Origin: Myroides odoratus DSM 2801
GTDB lineage: Bacteria > Bacteroidota > Bacteroidia > Flavobacteriales > Flavobacteriaceae
NCBI RefSeq assembly: GCF_000243275.1
Contig: NZ_CM001437.1
Span: 2,797,812 to 2,861,811 of the forward strand
Length of the DNA: 64,000 bases
Direction: 5' to 3'
The notes under the pieces are model-generated. The model saw only the letters and a list, made by a program, of their open reading frames with translations. It did not search any database and was not told the DNA's origin. Below are positions 52,337-61,024 of this stretch, piece by piece. Position 1 is the stretch's first letter. The number at the start of each line of letters is the position of its first letter. The position numbers were made by a program, and so were the translations under genes.

Positions 52337-54463
52337 ATGTCTAATATTATTCGATTATTACCAGATCACGTAGCCAATCAAATTGCCGCAGGAGAAGTGG
52401 TTCAACGACCAGCTTCTGTTGTGAAGGAATTGATAGAAAATGCGGTGGATGCTGAGGCAACGGAAATCAAGTTGGTGCTAAAAGAAGCAGGAAAAACGTT
52501 GATCCAGGTAATTGATAATGGAAAGGGAATGAATGAAACAGATGCTAGAATGGCTTTTGAACGCCATGCTACATCTAAAATATCCAAAGCAGAAGATTTA
52601 TTCGCCTTAAATACAAAAGGATTTAGAGGAGAAGCCTTAGCTTCAATCGCTGCAATTGCACACGTTGATCTAAAAACGTGTTTACATAATAGCGAATTGG
52701 GAACCCACCTCGTGATTGAAGGATCGAAAGTAATGGCACAAGAAGTGGCAGTTACACCTCCAGGAACTGTGTTCTCAGTGAAAAATCTTTTCTTTAATAT
52801 TCCCGCTCGTAGAAATTTCTTAAAGTCAGATAATGTTGAATTGCGCAATATTGTGGATGAATTTGAACGCATTACCTTGGTACATCCAGGTATTAGTTTT
52901 ACCATGATTCACAATGGGAGTGAAGTATTCAACTTGCCGAGTTCAAACTTGCGTCAGCGCATTGTTAACGTATTCGGAACAAGAACCAACGAAAAGTTAG
53001 TTCCAATTGAAGAAATTACAGAAATTGTAACCATCCGCGGATTCATAGGGAAACCAGAGTTTGCTAAAAAAAGCCGTGGTGAACAATTCTTTTTTGTCAA
53101 TGATCGCTTCATTCGAAGTGGTTATTTGCATCATTCTGTTTTAGCTGCTTATGAAGGATTGCTGAAGGATGGTACACAACCGACTTATTTTATTTATTTG
53201 TCTGTACCGCCAGATTCCATTGATATCAACATCCATCCAACAAAAACAGAAATTAAGTTTGATGATGAACAAGCGCTTTATAGTATTTTGCGCTCCTCAA
53301 TTAAACACAGTTTAGGGCAGTTTAATGTAGCGCCAGTGCTCGACTTTCATCGAGATGAAGGGTTAGATGTTCCTTATGAATTTAAAGACAGAGAAGCAGA
53401 AACACCTTTAATCGAAATCGACACACATTATAATCCGTTTAGCAATGAATTGCTAAATCCTGAAGAGGAGATTTTTAATCCTTTTAAACAAACACCAGCA
53501 AATACGACGAATGGTTTGCCTTCGGATTTCGTGGCAAGGGGATTCAATCCCTTTGAAGAAAGTTCTTTTTTGCGAAAAGAGGAAGAACCAGAAGAACCGA
53601 TAGCGCCAGATGAAGAGGAGGAAGCTGAGGTATTTGAAAGTAAATTGACCACGGCTAAATCAACGATTGACTTTTCTTCGTTTAAGCAAGAAGGAAGAAA
53701 AGCAGATGAAGCTGTTTTCTTTGCTAGCAAATCCAATAAAACAGAAATTAAAAAGTCTTCTGCAACAGAAGTAGGGGCTTGGCAAGAAGTTTTTGAGGGA
53801 CTGAAAGGCAAAGGAAGTGATATTGATATTAGTGGCTTGACATTCGAAGAGGAAGAGGTAACGGGAAGTTTGTTTGACGAAAGTACAGAAACCACCTTGG
53901 CTTCTCGTACGTTTCAGATTCAACGAAAATATATTGTTAGCCCGATTAAATCCGGGATGGTGGTCATCAACCAAGGACGCGCACACCAGCGAATTCTCTA
54001 TGAGAAATTCATCGGAAATATTGCTAAATCCAATGCCGTTTCTCAACAGCTATTATTTCCCTTAACGCTATATTATGCTCCATATGAAGTGGTCTTGTTG
54101 AAAGAAATTCGACATTCACTAAAACAAATGGGCTTTGATTTTGAAGATATGGGCGAGGATCATGTAATTTTATCGGGATTACCTGTAAATGTAGCTGAAA
54201 GTGAAGCGCAAATTGTGTTAGACGATTTGATTATGAGCTTCCAAGAAGGAATTCCTGAAACAAACTACATTCAAACGGAACGCATTGCTAAAACATTGGC
54301 ACAAAGTTTGGCTGTAAAATCAGGAACAATTTTAAATGAAACAGAACAAGAAGATATTGTGAATTCTTTATTTGGTTGTAAAGAGCCCAACATCTCACCA
54401 TTTATGAAACCTACTTTTATTACCATGAAAGTAGAAGATATTGAACGAAAATTTATACTGTAA
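52337..54463 (+). CDS. mutL: DNA mismatch repair protein MutL
   Basis: A 708-residue GHKL ATPase linking MutS to downstream repair. ENAVDAEATEIKL (about 36-48), VIDNGKGM (about 57-64), TKGFRGEALASIAA (about 94-107) form the ATP site. A long acidic linker (about 360-480) precedes the dimerisation domain. No DQHA(x)2E(x)4E endonuclease motif is obvious; the region reads NQGRAHQRILYEKF, so the histidine-containing part is present in altered form. The stop overlaps the rhomboid ATG by one base. Confidence 0.96.
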   Translation: MSNIIRLLPDHVANQIAAGEVVQRPASVVKELIENAVDAEATEIKLVLKEAGKTLIQVIDNGKGMNETDARMAFERHATSKISKAEDLFALNTKGFRGEALASIAAIAHVDLKTCLHNSELGTHLVIEGSKVMAQEVAVTPPGTVFSVKNLFFNIPARRNFLKSDNVELRNIVDEFERITLVHPGISFTMIHNGSEVFNLPSSNLRQRIVNVFGTRTNEKLVPIEEITEIVTIRGFIGKPEFAKKSRGEQFFFVNDRFIRSGYLHHSVLAAYEGLLKDGTQPTYFIYLSVPPDSIDINIHPTKTEIKFDDEQALYSILRSSIKHSLGQFNVAPVLDFHRDEGLDVPYEFKDREAETPLIEIDTHYNPFSNELLNPEEEIFNPFKQTPANTTNGLPSDFVARGFNPFEESSFLRKEEEPEEPIAPDEEEEAEVFESKLTTAKSTIDFSSFKQEGRKADEAVFFASKSNKTEIKKSSATEVGAWQEVFEGLKGKGSDIDISGLTFEEEEVTGSLFDESTETTLASRTFQIQRKYIVSPIKSGMVVINQGRAHQRILYEKFIGNIAKSNAVSQQLLFPLTLYYAPYEVVLLKEIRHSLKQMGFDFEDMGEDHVILSGLPVNVAESEAQIVLDDLIMSFQEGIPETNYIQTERIAKTLAQSLAVKSGTILNETEQEDIVNSLFGCKEPNISPFMKPTFITMKVEDIERKFIL

Positions 54464-55212
54464 TGAGAATATCAGAAGGAGTAAAACAGTTATTGATTAT
54501 AAATATCCTATTTTTTATAGGGAGCATGTTCGTTCCTGCTACCTATGATTATTTAGCGATGTATTATTTTGACAACGCCAAGTTTCAAGTTTGGCAACCG
54601 CTGACGTATATGTTTATGCATGGTGGAATCATGCACATCTTTTTCAATATGTTCGCGTTATTCTCATTTGGATCAACCCTAGAAATGATTTTTGGAACGA
54701 AAAGACTGTATGTCTTGTTCCTGATTTCAGGACTAGGTGCCGCTTTGCTACACATGGGAGTGAATTATTATTCCGTATCAAATGGCGTTAGTCAATTGGT
54801 TGCAGCAGGTTTCCCAGAATCTGAAGTCTATAACCTATTGAAAAGCGGTATGTATGATAGACGCTGGGAATCTCACCTTAGTTCGGCTGATTTTGGCGCA
54901 ATGATTTCTGCCTTTAATACTCCTGTAGTAGGAGCTTCTGGAGCAGTGTATGGATTCTTAGTAGCCTTTGCTTATATGTTCCCTAATGCAGAATTGATGA
55001 TGATGTTTATTCCCGTACCAATCAAAGCGAAATACTTTGTACCTGGAATCTTAGCGATTGACTTAATCGGTGGATTAACTGGTGGATTCAGTATTTTTGG
55101 TGGTGGAACAGGAATTGCACACTTCGCTCACGTAGGAGGTGCTTTAACAGGCTTCTTATTGGTGAGGTATTGGAAACAAAATCAGTTTAAACAAAACCGT
55201 TGGGATTTGTAA
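54463..55212 (+). CDS. rhomboid family intramembrane serine protease 1
   Basis: A 249-residue six-span rhomboid. WQPLTYMFMHGGIMHIFFNMFALFSFG contains the conserved HxxxHxxxN motif. The nucleophile is Ser159 in GASGAVYGF and the base is His223 in IAHFAHVGGALTGF, giving a complete catalytic dyad. The substrate is unknown. It overlaps mutL by one base and precedes a second rhomboid by 1 bp. Confidence 0.94.
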   Translation: MRISEGVKQLLIINILFFIGSMFVPATYDYLAMYYFDNAKFQVWQPLTYMFMHGGIMHIFFNMFALFSFGSTLEMIFGTKRLYVLFLISGLGAALLHMGVNYYSVSNGVSQLVAAGFPESEVYNLLKSGMYDRRWESHLSSADFGAMISAFNTPVVGASGAVYGFLVAFAYMFPNAELMMMFIPVPIKAKYFVPGILAIDLIGGLTGGFSIFGGGTGIAHFAHVGGALTGFLLVRYWKQNQFKQNRWDL

Positions 55213-55213
55213 C

Positions 55214-56038
55214 ATGAAAGGATTTGAGGATTTAAAACGAAACATCAAATTAGGGGATAAGGTACAACTACTGATTATCCTCAATATTGTTGTCTTTATT
55301 TTGTTATACGGACTCTCTGTTGTTTCTTCAAGTGTGTACCACAGTGTGTTTCCGTATGTCGCTTTTGTAGCGGAGGGAGTCGCATCATTGGGGCGCTTTT
55401 GGACGTTTATTTCCTATTCTTTTGTACATGCTACGATTTGGCATCTACTCTTGAATATGATTATGCTGTTTTTTGTCAGCAATCTATTCTTTACGTTTTT
55501 TACCACTAGACAATTTTTATTTGTTTACCTACCAGGGGCGTTAGGAGGAAGTATCCTATACTACATTAGTGCTCTTTTCTTCGCTATGGGTTCTGGATTA
55601 GTCGGAGCTTCTGCTGCGGTTATGGCTCCACTTATTGCAGTGGCTAGTTTTGCTCCGCAGATGGAAGTGCGTTTAGCACTACTAGGGCGTATAAAAATGA
55701 TTTATATAGCGGGGTTTATTATCCTTATTGATTTGTTTCAACTGTCTTCTAGTAACGTTGGAGGGCATTTAGCCCATCTTGGTGGTGCTTTAGTCGGCTT
55801 TGGTTATATCTTCTTGCTGAAAAGAGGAACAGATCTAGCTAAACCAAGGAAGCGAACAGCAAAAAATAAATCGACGTTTAAGAAGGTTTATGTCAATAAA
55901 TCAGTAGAGAAAAACGTTACTAAGGAAGAGACCTCACAAAAGGAAATTGATGCCATTTTGGATAAGATCAGTAGGTCGGGATATGAAAGTTTGAGTAAAG
56001 AAGAAAAGGATTTTCTTTTTCGTCAAGGAAATAAATAA
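55214..56038 (+). CDS. rhomboid family intramembrane serine protease 2
   Basis: A 274-residue rhomboid paralogue. ISYSFVHATIWHLLLNMIMLFF carries the HxxxHxxxN motif. The nucleophile is Ser133 in GASAAVM, where GASA replaces the usual GxSG, and His188 is in HLAHLGGALVGF. The C-terminus has a basic extension (KPRKRTAKNKS) and a final helix (about 245-274), absent from rhomboid 1. Tandem unlike rhomboids after mutL are common in Flavobacteriaceae. Confidence 0.92.
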   Translation: MKGFEDLKRNIKLGDKVQLLIILNIVVFILLYGLSVVSSSVYHSVFPYVAFVAEGVASLGRFWTFISYSFVHATIWHLLLNMIMLFFVSNLFFTFFTTRQFLFVYLPGALGGSILYYISALFFAMGSGLVGASAAVMAPLIAVASFAPQMEVRLALLGRIKMIYIAGFIILIDLFQLSSSNVGGHLAHLGGALVGFGYIFLLKRGTDLAKPRKRTAKNKSTFKKVYVNKSVEKNVTKEETSQKEIDAILDKISRSGYESLSKEEKDFLFRQGNK

Positions 56039-56040
56039 GT

Positions 56041-57075
56041 ATGAAGAAACTATCTTGGTTTAATAAAGTTATATTTTTCTTTAATGTTCTCGTTGCAATA
56101 GGAACATTATTGGGCTATGTATTGCCTTTTTTAGCACCCAAGTTGTTTCCACTGTTATCTGTTTTTACGCTGATTCTCCCTTCTCTTTTATTGCTGAATT
56201 TCTTCTTCTTACTGTATTGGGCCATTCAAGTAAAAAAACAGGTGGCATTATCTGTGGTGATTCTATTACTCGGCTTTACTTTTATTACGAAGTTCTATAA
56301 AATAACAGGAAAAGAAGAAGCTACGGAGCCAGAAGATATTGTATTGATGACGTATAACGTTCGTCTGTTTAATTTGTTTAAGTGGATTCCCGATGAATTT
56401 GTTCCTCAGAAAATTAAGGAATTTGTCGATCTACAAGACCCTGATATTTTGTGTTTGCAAGAGTATTCTAAAAGTGCTGGATTGAACTTTAAGCAATATC
56501 CTTATAAATATGTGGTTTCTCACGGAGATAAGATTAAAACAGGACAAGCCATTTATTCTAAACATCGAATCATCGATAAAGGAGAAATTAATCTCCCTAA
56601 TTCAAATAACAATGTCATTTTTGCGGATGTATTAATACAAGCTGATACACTGCGCGTTTATAGCATTCACTTGCAATCGGTGAGTATCAGTCCCGATATT
56701 CACGAAAAGTTAGATGAGGAAAAATCAAAACGCATTTTCAAACGCATAGCTAGCGCTTTTAAGGAGCAACAAATGCAGTCTGAATTGATTCAGTCGCACA
56801 TGAAAGACGCCACGCACCGCAAGGTAATTTGCGGTGACATGAACAATAGCGCCTTTTCGTATGTATATAGCAATATTAAAGGGGAACTAAAAGATGCCTT
56901 CATTGAGGCAGGCAGTGGATTCGGAAAAAGCTATGATTTCCCGTATTATCCAATGCGTATCGATTACGTCTTTGTGGACCCAAGCATTCAAGTGAAGTCC
57001 TTTAAAACCTATAGCGATTTTAAAAATTCCGATCACTTTCCCATTGTTACGCGTTTAGCTTTAGACGAACGATAA
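56041..57075 (+). CDS. endonuclease/exonuclease/phosphatase family membrane protein
   Basis: A 344-residue protein with two or three N-terminal spans (about 8-88) and an EEP domain (about 98-340). TYNVRLFN (about 103-110), DILCLQEYSK (about 139-148), CGDMNNSAFS (about 261-270) and the final SDHFPIVTRLA (about 331-341) are the metal-dependent catalytic motifs. The substrate (nucleic acid, phosphoinositide or lipid) is unknown. It lies 2 bp after rhomboid 2 and abuts the convergent MFS gene with no gap. Confidence 0.92.
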   Translation: MKKLSWFNKVIFFFNVLVAIGTLLGYVLPFLAPKLFPLLSVFTLILPSLLLLNFFFLLYWAIQVKKQVALSVVILLLGFTFITKFYKITGKEEATEPEDIVLMTYNVRLFNLFKWIPDEFVPQKIKEFVDLQDPDILCLQEYSKSAGLNFKQYPYKYVVSHGDKIKTGQAIYSKHRIIDKGEINLPNSNNNVIFADVLIQADTLRVYSIHLQSVSISPDIHEKLDEEKSKRIFKRIASAFKEQQMQSELIQSHMKDATHRKVICGDMNNSAFSYVYSNIKGELKDAFIEAGSGFGKSYDFPYYPMRIDYVFVDPSIQVKSFKTYSDFKNSDHFPIVTRLALDER

Positions 57076-58215
57076 CTATTGACGTTGTTTGGGTAAAGTC
57101 AAGGCTAGAATAAAGGCAATACTCGAAAATAAAACCAATACCCATCCAAAGTGATGAAGTAAACTACTGCTGTATAGCCCCAAACCAATCAAGATATAAT
57201 ACAACAACCCGAATAAAGCTCCTGCGGATCCAATAGCGGTTTTGTAGGATATCAAAGCTTGACTTAAAATGTTGGGAATAGCGATACCAAATGCAGCTAC
57301 AACCAATAAAACAGGAAGTAAAAACCACATCGAATGCAGTAAGAGGCAAACAGATAGTGCACTAACTAATGCTAATACAGCTGATGCAAGGATAAGCCTA
57401 TTGCTAGAAACACCTTTGCTGATGCAAACCTTATTAAAGTAACTTCCCGCAAACGATCCTAAGGCTAACACAATACCACTATAGCCATAAACGGAAGCAT
57501 CGTATCCATTAGACTCAAAGATAAATGGAGCAAACGAATAGTAGCTAAAGAGTAAGACATTGTAACTCATCACCAACAAAGCGTAACGCCAAATACGTGG
57601 ATCTGTGTACATTTGTTTGGCGAGTTGAATAACAGCTTGCCCCGTAATTTTATCTTGGGTTTGTTTTGTTTCTGGTAGTTGAAAATAAGCTTTAACAACC
57701 AAAAATAAGGCGAGTATAGCAAGGAGAGCAAAAACGCCAACATGTCCAAATGTAGAAACGGTTATTCCACCTAATAATAATCCAATAACCGGACTGATGG
57801 ATAACGCAATACCCATGATAGAAAATACCTTGCTCAGTTCTACGCCTGTATATACATCGCGCATCATGGTTTGGGTAATCACAGATCCTACAGCAATACC
57901 AAAGGCAGCGAGAATACGTGCGGCCAATACCAATTCGAAAGTTGGAGCCAATAAAGCGAGTAAAGAAGCTACCATATAGGTGGTTAAGCCCCAAATCATC
58001 GCTTTTCTTCTTCCGATATAATCACTTTGAATCCCCCACCAAATTACACCTAGTGCAAAAGCAATAAAATAAGTGCTGATGGTAAGCAATGCTTGTGTAT
58101 CGGTTACTTGATAAGATTGAGCAATATGAGGTAACGCTGGACTATAAATGGTTTCAACAAATTGCGGAAACATCATTAAGAGCACCATAAAGCTCAATTG
58201 TACTTTTGTTTTCAT
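57076..58215 (-). CDS. Bcr/CflA-type multidrug efflux MFS transporter
   Basis: A 379-residue, 12-span transporter. FVETIYSPALPHIAQSYQVT (about 19-38), GVIWWGIQSDYIGRRKAMIWG (about 56-76, loop 2-3) and RILAAFGIAVGSVITQTMMRDVY (about 97-119) are characteristic of the Bcr/CflA family, exporters of drugs and peptides. It is divergent from an AraC-type regulator 88 bp away, which probably controls it. Confidence 0.92.
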   Translation of the reverse strand: MKTKVQLSFMVLLMMFPQFVETIYSPALPHIAQSYQVTDTQALLTISTYFIAFALGVIWWGIQSDYIGRRKAMIWGLTTYMVASLLALLAPTFELVLAARILAAFGIAVGSVITQTMMRDVYTGVELSKVFSIMGIALSISPVIGLLLGGITVSTFGHVGVFALLAILALFLVVKAYFQLPETKQTQDKITGQAVIQLAKQMYTDPRIWRYALLVMSYNVLLFSYYSFAPFIFESNGYDASVYGYSGIVLALGSFAGSYFNKVCISKGVSSNRLILASAVLALVSALSVCLLLHSMWFLLPVLLVVAAFGIAIPNILSQALISYKTAIGSAGALFGLLYYILIGLGLYSSSLLHHFGWVLVLFSSIAFILALTLPKQRQ

Positions 58216-58303
58216 TTCTATTATTATTTCTGATGCAAAATTCCGATGAATTTCCCTTATCTTTATAACAGGATAAAATCAAAAAATATCAAAAAACGGA
58301 CAA

Positions 58304-59077
58304 ATGGCGTATTTGAATAAAGAACAACAGCTGAATTTACTGCAAATTGACCAAGAAGTAATTGGGTTAGCTTCGGATTTAGTTCAACATGATTCGGGAT
58401 TCCACCAGCATCCGGAACATGCGCAAATTCTCTACGCTCCGAGTGGTTGCATGACCTTATTGACACGTAATCGCCAAGTTATTTTGCCTCCTCAAAAACT
58501 GCTTTTTATTCCCGCAGGACTAGAACATCGGGTTACCTTTCGCAATGTTGTCGCTTATCGCTCAATTTACTTGGATATGCGCAAGCTTAAACTGGAGCAT
58601 ATGGACTTACAAGTACGAGTGGTATCTCCATTATTAGCGGAGGTGATTGAACGTATTTGCTGGTGGGAGTGGGAGGGTGAACCGACAGCAAAACAACAAC
58701 ATATTTTGCGTGTGTTTTGGGATGAATTGGAAGAAGCAAAAGAAGAATCGTATGCATTGGAAATTCCTACGGATTATCGTTTGCAATCGTTCATGACATC
58801 TTTTATGTTAGAAAAAAAAGTACCTCCTTTTTTACATGAATTTGCACAGTATGTAGGAGCGAGTGAAAAGACCATCACGCGTATATTCAAGCGAGAAACC
58901 AATATGACTTACCAAGCTTGGCGTCAGCAGTGGCGTGTTTATCGTGCCATAGAACTCCTCGCAGAAAATACTAGTATATCAGAAGTTAGCCACCAATTGG
59001 AATTTTCTTCCGATAGCGCTTTTATTGAGTTCTTTAAAAATCATACGGGAACAACACCAGCGAAGTATTTTTTGTAG
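58304..59077 (+). CDS. AraC-family transcriptional regulator
   Basis: A 257-residue regulator. The N-terminal cupin-like sensor (about 25-120) has PEHAQILYAPSGCMTLLT and FIPAGLEHRVTFRN. The C-terminal double helix-turn-helix (about 160-257) has FAQYVGASEKTITRIFKRETNMTYQAWRQQWR and VSHQLEFSSDSAFIEFFKNHTGTTPAKYF. Its stop codon runs directly into a heptamer repeat (GGTTAAG x5). Confidence 0.94.
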   Translation: MAYLNKEQQLNLLQIDQEVIGLASDLVQHDSGFHQHPEHAQILYAPSGCMTLLTRNRQVILPPQKLLFIPAGLEHRVTFRNVVAYRSIYLDMRKLKLEHMDLQVRVVSPLLAEVIERICWWEWEGEPTAKQQHILRVFWDELEEAKEESYALEIPTDYRLQSFMTSFMLEKKVPPFLHEFAQYVGASEKTITRIFKRETNMTYQAWRQQWRVYRAIELLAENTSISEVSHQLEFSSDSAFIEFFKNHTGTTPAKYFL

Positions 59078-59310
59078 GTTAAGGGTTAAGGGTTAAGGGT
59101 TAAGGGTTAAGGGTGAGGCGATGAGAGGGTGAGGAGGTGAGATAGAAGATGAGGTGATGATGTAAAATCTCGTAGTGGCAAATGGCAATTTGCCAAGTAA
59201 CTAGATAATTTGTTTGATTAAGAGTGAATCAAATCAAATCACAAACCTCACAAAGAGCAAACCTCACAAAGAACAAAAAACAAACCTCACAAAGCACAAA
59301 CTTCACAAAA
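59077..59310 (-). repeat. composite intergenic repeat (REP-like), copy C, with GGTTAAG heptamers
   Basis: Five GGTTAAG units (59077-59111) start in the last base of the AraC stop codon. Then come GTGAGG text, the conserved core at 59157-59207 with the hairpin GGCAAAT-GGCA-ATTTGCC (59177-59194), and CACAAACCTCACAAAG units to 59310. Read on the minus strand this matches the module order of copy A at 4585-4905. Confidence 0.78.
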
Positions 59311-59318
59311 AGCCCCCC

Positions 59319-60515
59319 TTAATTTGTTTTGAATTTTCTAGAAAACATATAGCATAAACTCAGCATAATAATAGCTGAACTGATATACATAATAGTTGGG
59401 ATGTGTTCAAGATGATCTTTGTAGTACCAACCTGCAGCAAAGGCACCACCACCGATTCCCGCTTCTAAGGCAATATACATGGTGGAAACAGCTCTTCCTC
59501 TTTGATCAGGTGTACTGAAATCAATCGTCCAAGCATTTAAAGCTGGAGATAAAATTCCCAAGGCAATACCATACATAAAAGCCCCTAAATACAAACCATT
59601 AACAGTTTGGAAGAAAGCAATGATGAGGAGTGAAATAAGCAATAAAACCAATCCGATATTAATGATGAGTACACGCCCATATTGATCAGATACCTTCCCT
59701 GCAAAGAAGCGTACCAAGAGGGAGGATATCGTGAAAATCATAAAGAAGATTCCCTTGTTTTCCAATCCTAAGTGCCCCGTCCAATCTGGAATTAAAGTCA
59801 GGATTACCCCATAAGCAATATAGGATAGAAAGGTCACTAAAGCAGCTGGTAAAACATTGAAATCAAATAAATCTTTACGGGAAATTTTAAAGAGTGAAAA
59901 AGAAAATTTTTCTTTAACCTTTAATGTCTCCTTCATGTTGAGTAAGATGAGGATAGACAAGAGCGCAAATAAAGCAGAAGTATAAAACAAGAAGTTCATC
60001 GAAGTATAAATCTTGATGGTACTTCCAATTGCAGGACCAATGGCCATACCTGTACTGAAGCAAATGCCGTGTAATCCCAAAGCTTCACCCCAGCGTTCTT
60101 TTGGAACGATATCAGCTACATATGCTGCAGTGGCTGTGGGTTTAAATCCCGTTGAAAAACCGTGTAGCAATCGCAAAAACAAGAAACCAGAAACGGTAGT
60201 TAAAATAGGATAAAGCAAGCTACAGACAAAACAAACAATGGATCCAATAGCCATAATGGGTACTCGACCAATTTTATCCGTCAATTTTCCGCTAAAAGGC
60301 CTTGAAATTCCCGCTGTAATCGTAAACAAACCAATGATTAAACCTTTGTATTCTGCTCCACCTAAACTTGATAAATAATCCGGTAATTCAGGGATTAACA
60401 TATTAAAACTAGCAGAAAATAACAAAGAACTTAAACAAACCAACATGAATTGTAGGTTGTATATGGGGTGTACGGAACGGGAGAGTAAAGACATAGTTGA
60501 ATTCAATTGCTGCAA
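59319..60515 (-). CDS. MFS transporter
   Basis: A 398-residue, 12-span major facilitator. FNMLIPELPDYLSSLGGAEY (about 38-57), SRPFSGKLTDKIGRVPIMAI (about 73-92, loop 2-3 motif) and RLLHGFSTGFKPTATAAYVADIVP (about 114-137) resemble multidrug/arabinose-type exporters. A second-half signature is RFFAGKVSDQYGRVLIIN. Substrate unknown. The gene is isolated between two dense repeat blocks, with no regulator on the same strand. Confidence 0.9.
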   Translation of the reverse strand: MQQLNSTMSLLSRSVHPIYNLQFMLVCLSSLLFSASFNMLIPELPDYLSSLGGAEYKGLIIGLFTITAGISRPFSGKLTDKIGRVPIMAIGSIVCFVCSLLYPILTTVSGFLFLRLLHGFSTGFKPTATAAYVADIVPKERWGEALGLHGICFSTGMAIGPAIGSTIKIYTSMNFLFYTSALFALLSILILLNMKETLKVKEKFSFSLFKISRKDLFDFNVLPAALVTFLSYIAYGVILTLIPDWTGHLGLENKGIFFMIFTISSLLVRFFAGKVSDQYGRVLIINIGLVLLLISLLIIAFFQTVNGLYLGAFMYGIALGILSPALNAWTIDFSTPDQRGRAVSTMYIALEAGIGGGAFAAGWYYKDHLEHIPTIMYISSAIIMLSLCYMFSRKFKTN

Positions 60516-60563
60516 ATTTATTGGAATAAATCGGGATGGGCAATTATTTTGGTTGACGGTTTA

Positions 60564-60691
60564 GAGGTTTGTGTTTTGTGAGGTTTGTACTTTGTGAGGT
60601 TTGCTCTTTGTGAGGTTTGCTCTTTGTGAGGTTTGCTCTTTGTGAGGTTTGCTCTTTGTGAGGTTTGCTCTTTGTGAGGTTTGCTCTTTGT
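60564..60691 (+). repeat. tandem array of a 16-bp unit, eight copies
   Basis: GAGGTTTGCTCTTTGT is repeated six times without change (60596-60691), preceded by two variants (GAGGTTTGTGTTTTGT, GAGGTTTGTACTTTGT). The array follows the MFS promoter region and is followed by ATTTATCGATTAAAG, also found at about 4689. Identical units suggest recent slippage expansion. Confidence 0.9.
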
Positions 60692-60778
60692 GAGATTTAT
60701 CGATTAAAGAAGAATCTATCATCATCTCGTAATCCGCATCCAGTAATCACCCCGACGAAGGAGGGGCCGCATCCGTTA

Positions 60779-61020
60779 CTCACCATCTATCTCACCTATT
60801 TTATATTGGTTTCGGTGTTCGATGAATATATCTCACCGAGTTGTTATTTTGTTTTGGTGTTCGATGAATCTACACTTCGTTCCGATTTTCACTGCGTTTC
60901 AATCTCACCCCCTCACCAATCTCACCAATCTCACCATCCACACCAATCTATCTCATAGGTTTATATTTGTTTGCGTATTCGATGAATCTGCACTGCGTTC
61001 CGATTTCATCGTCTCACCCT
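60779..61020. repeat. CTCACC/TGATGAATATATCTCACC intergenic repeat block, copy 2
   Basis: From CTCACCATCTATCTCACC onward this block repeats the text at 2598-2800: TTCGATGAATATATCTCACC, GAGTTGTTATTTTG, TTTTGGTGTTCGATGAATC and so on, with a third, diverged unit at about 60945-61015. Open frames here are repeat-derived. The block ends at the GNAT gene's 3' end. Confidence 0.8.
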
Positions 61021-61024
61021 TTTC

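Noticed and set aside
59077..59111. Telomere-like repeat implying a linear end
   Set aside because: The unit is a heptamer in five copies inside continuous chromosomal sequence and is part of a repeat block found elsewhere in the window.
60564..60691. CRISPR-like regular repeats
   Set aside because: The 16-bp units are directly tandem with no spacers and no cas genes are present.
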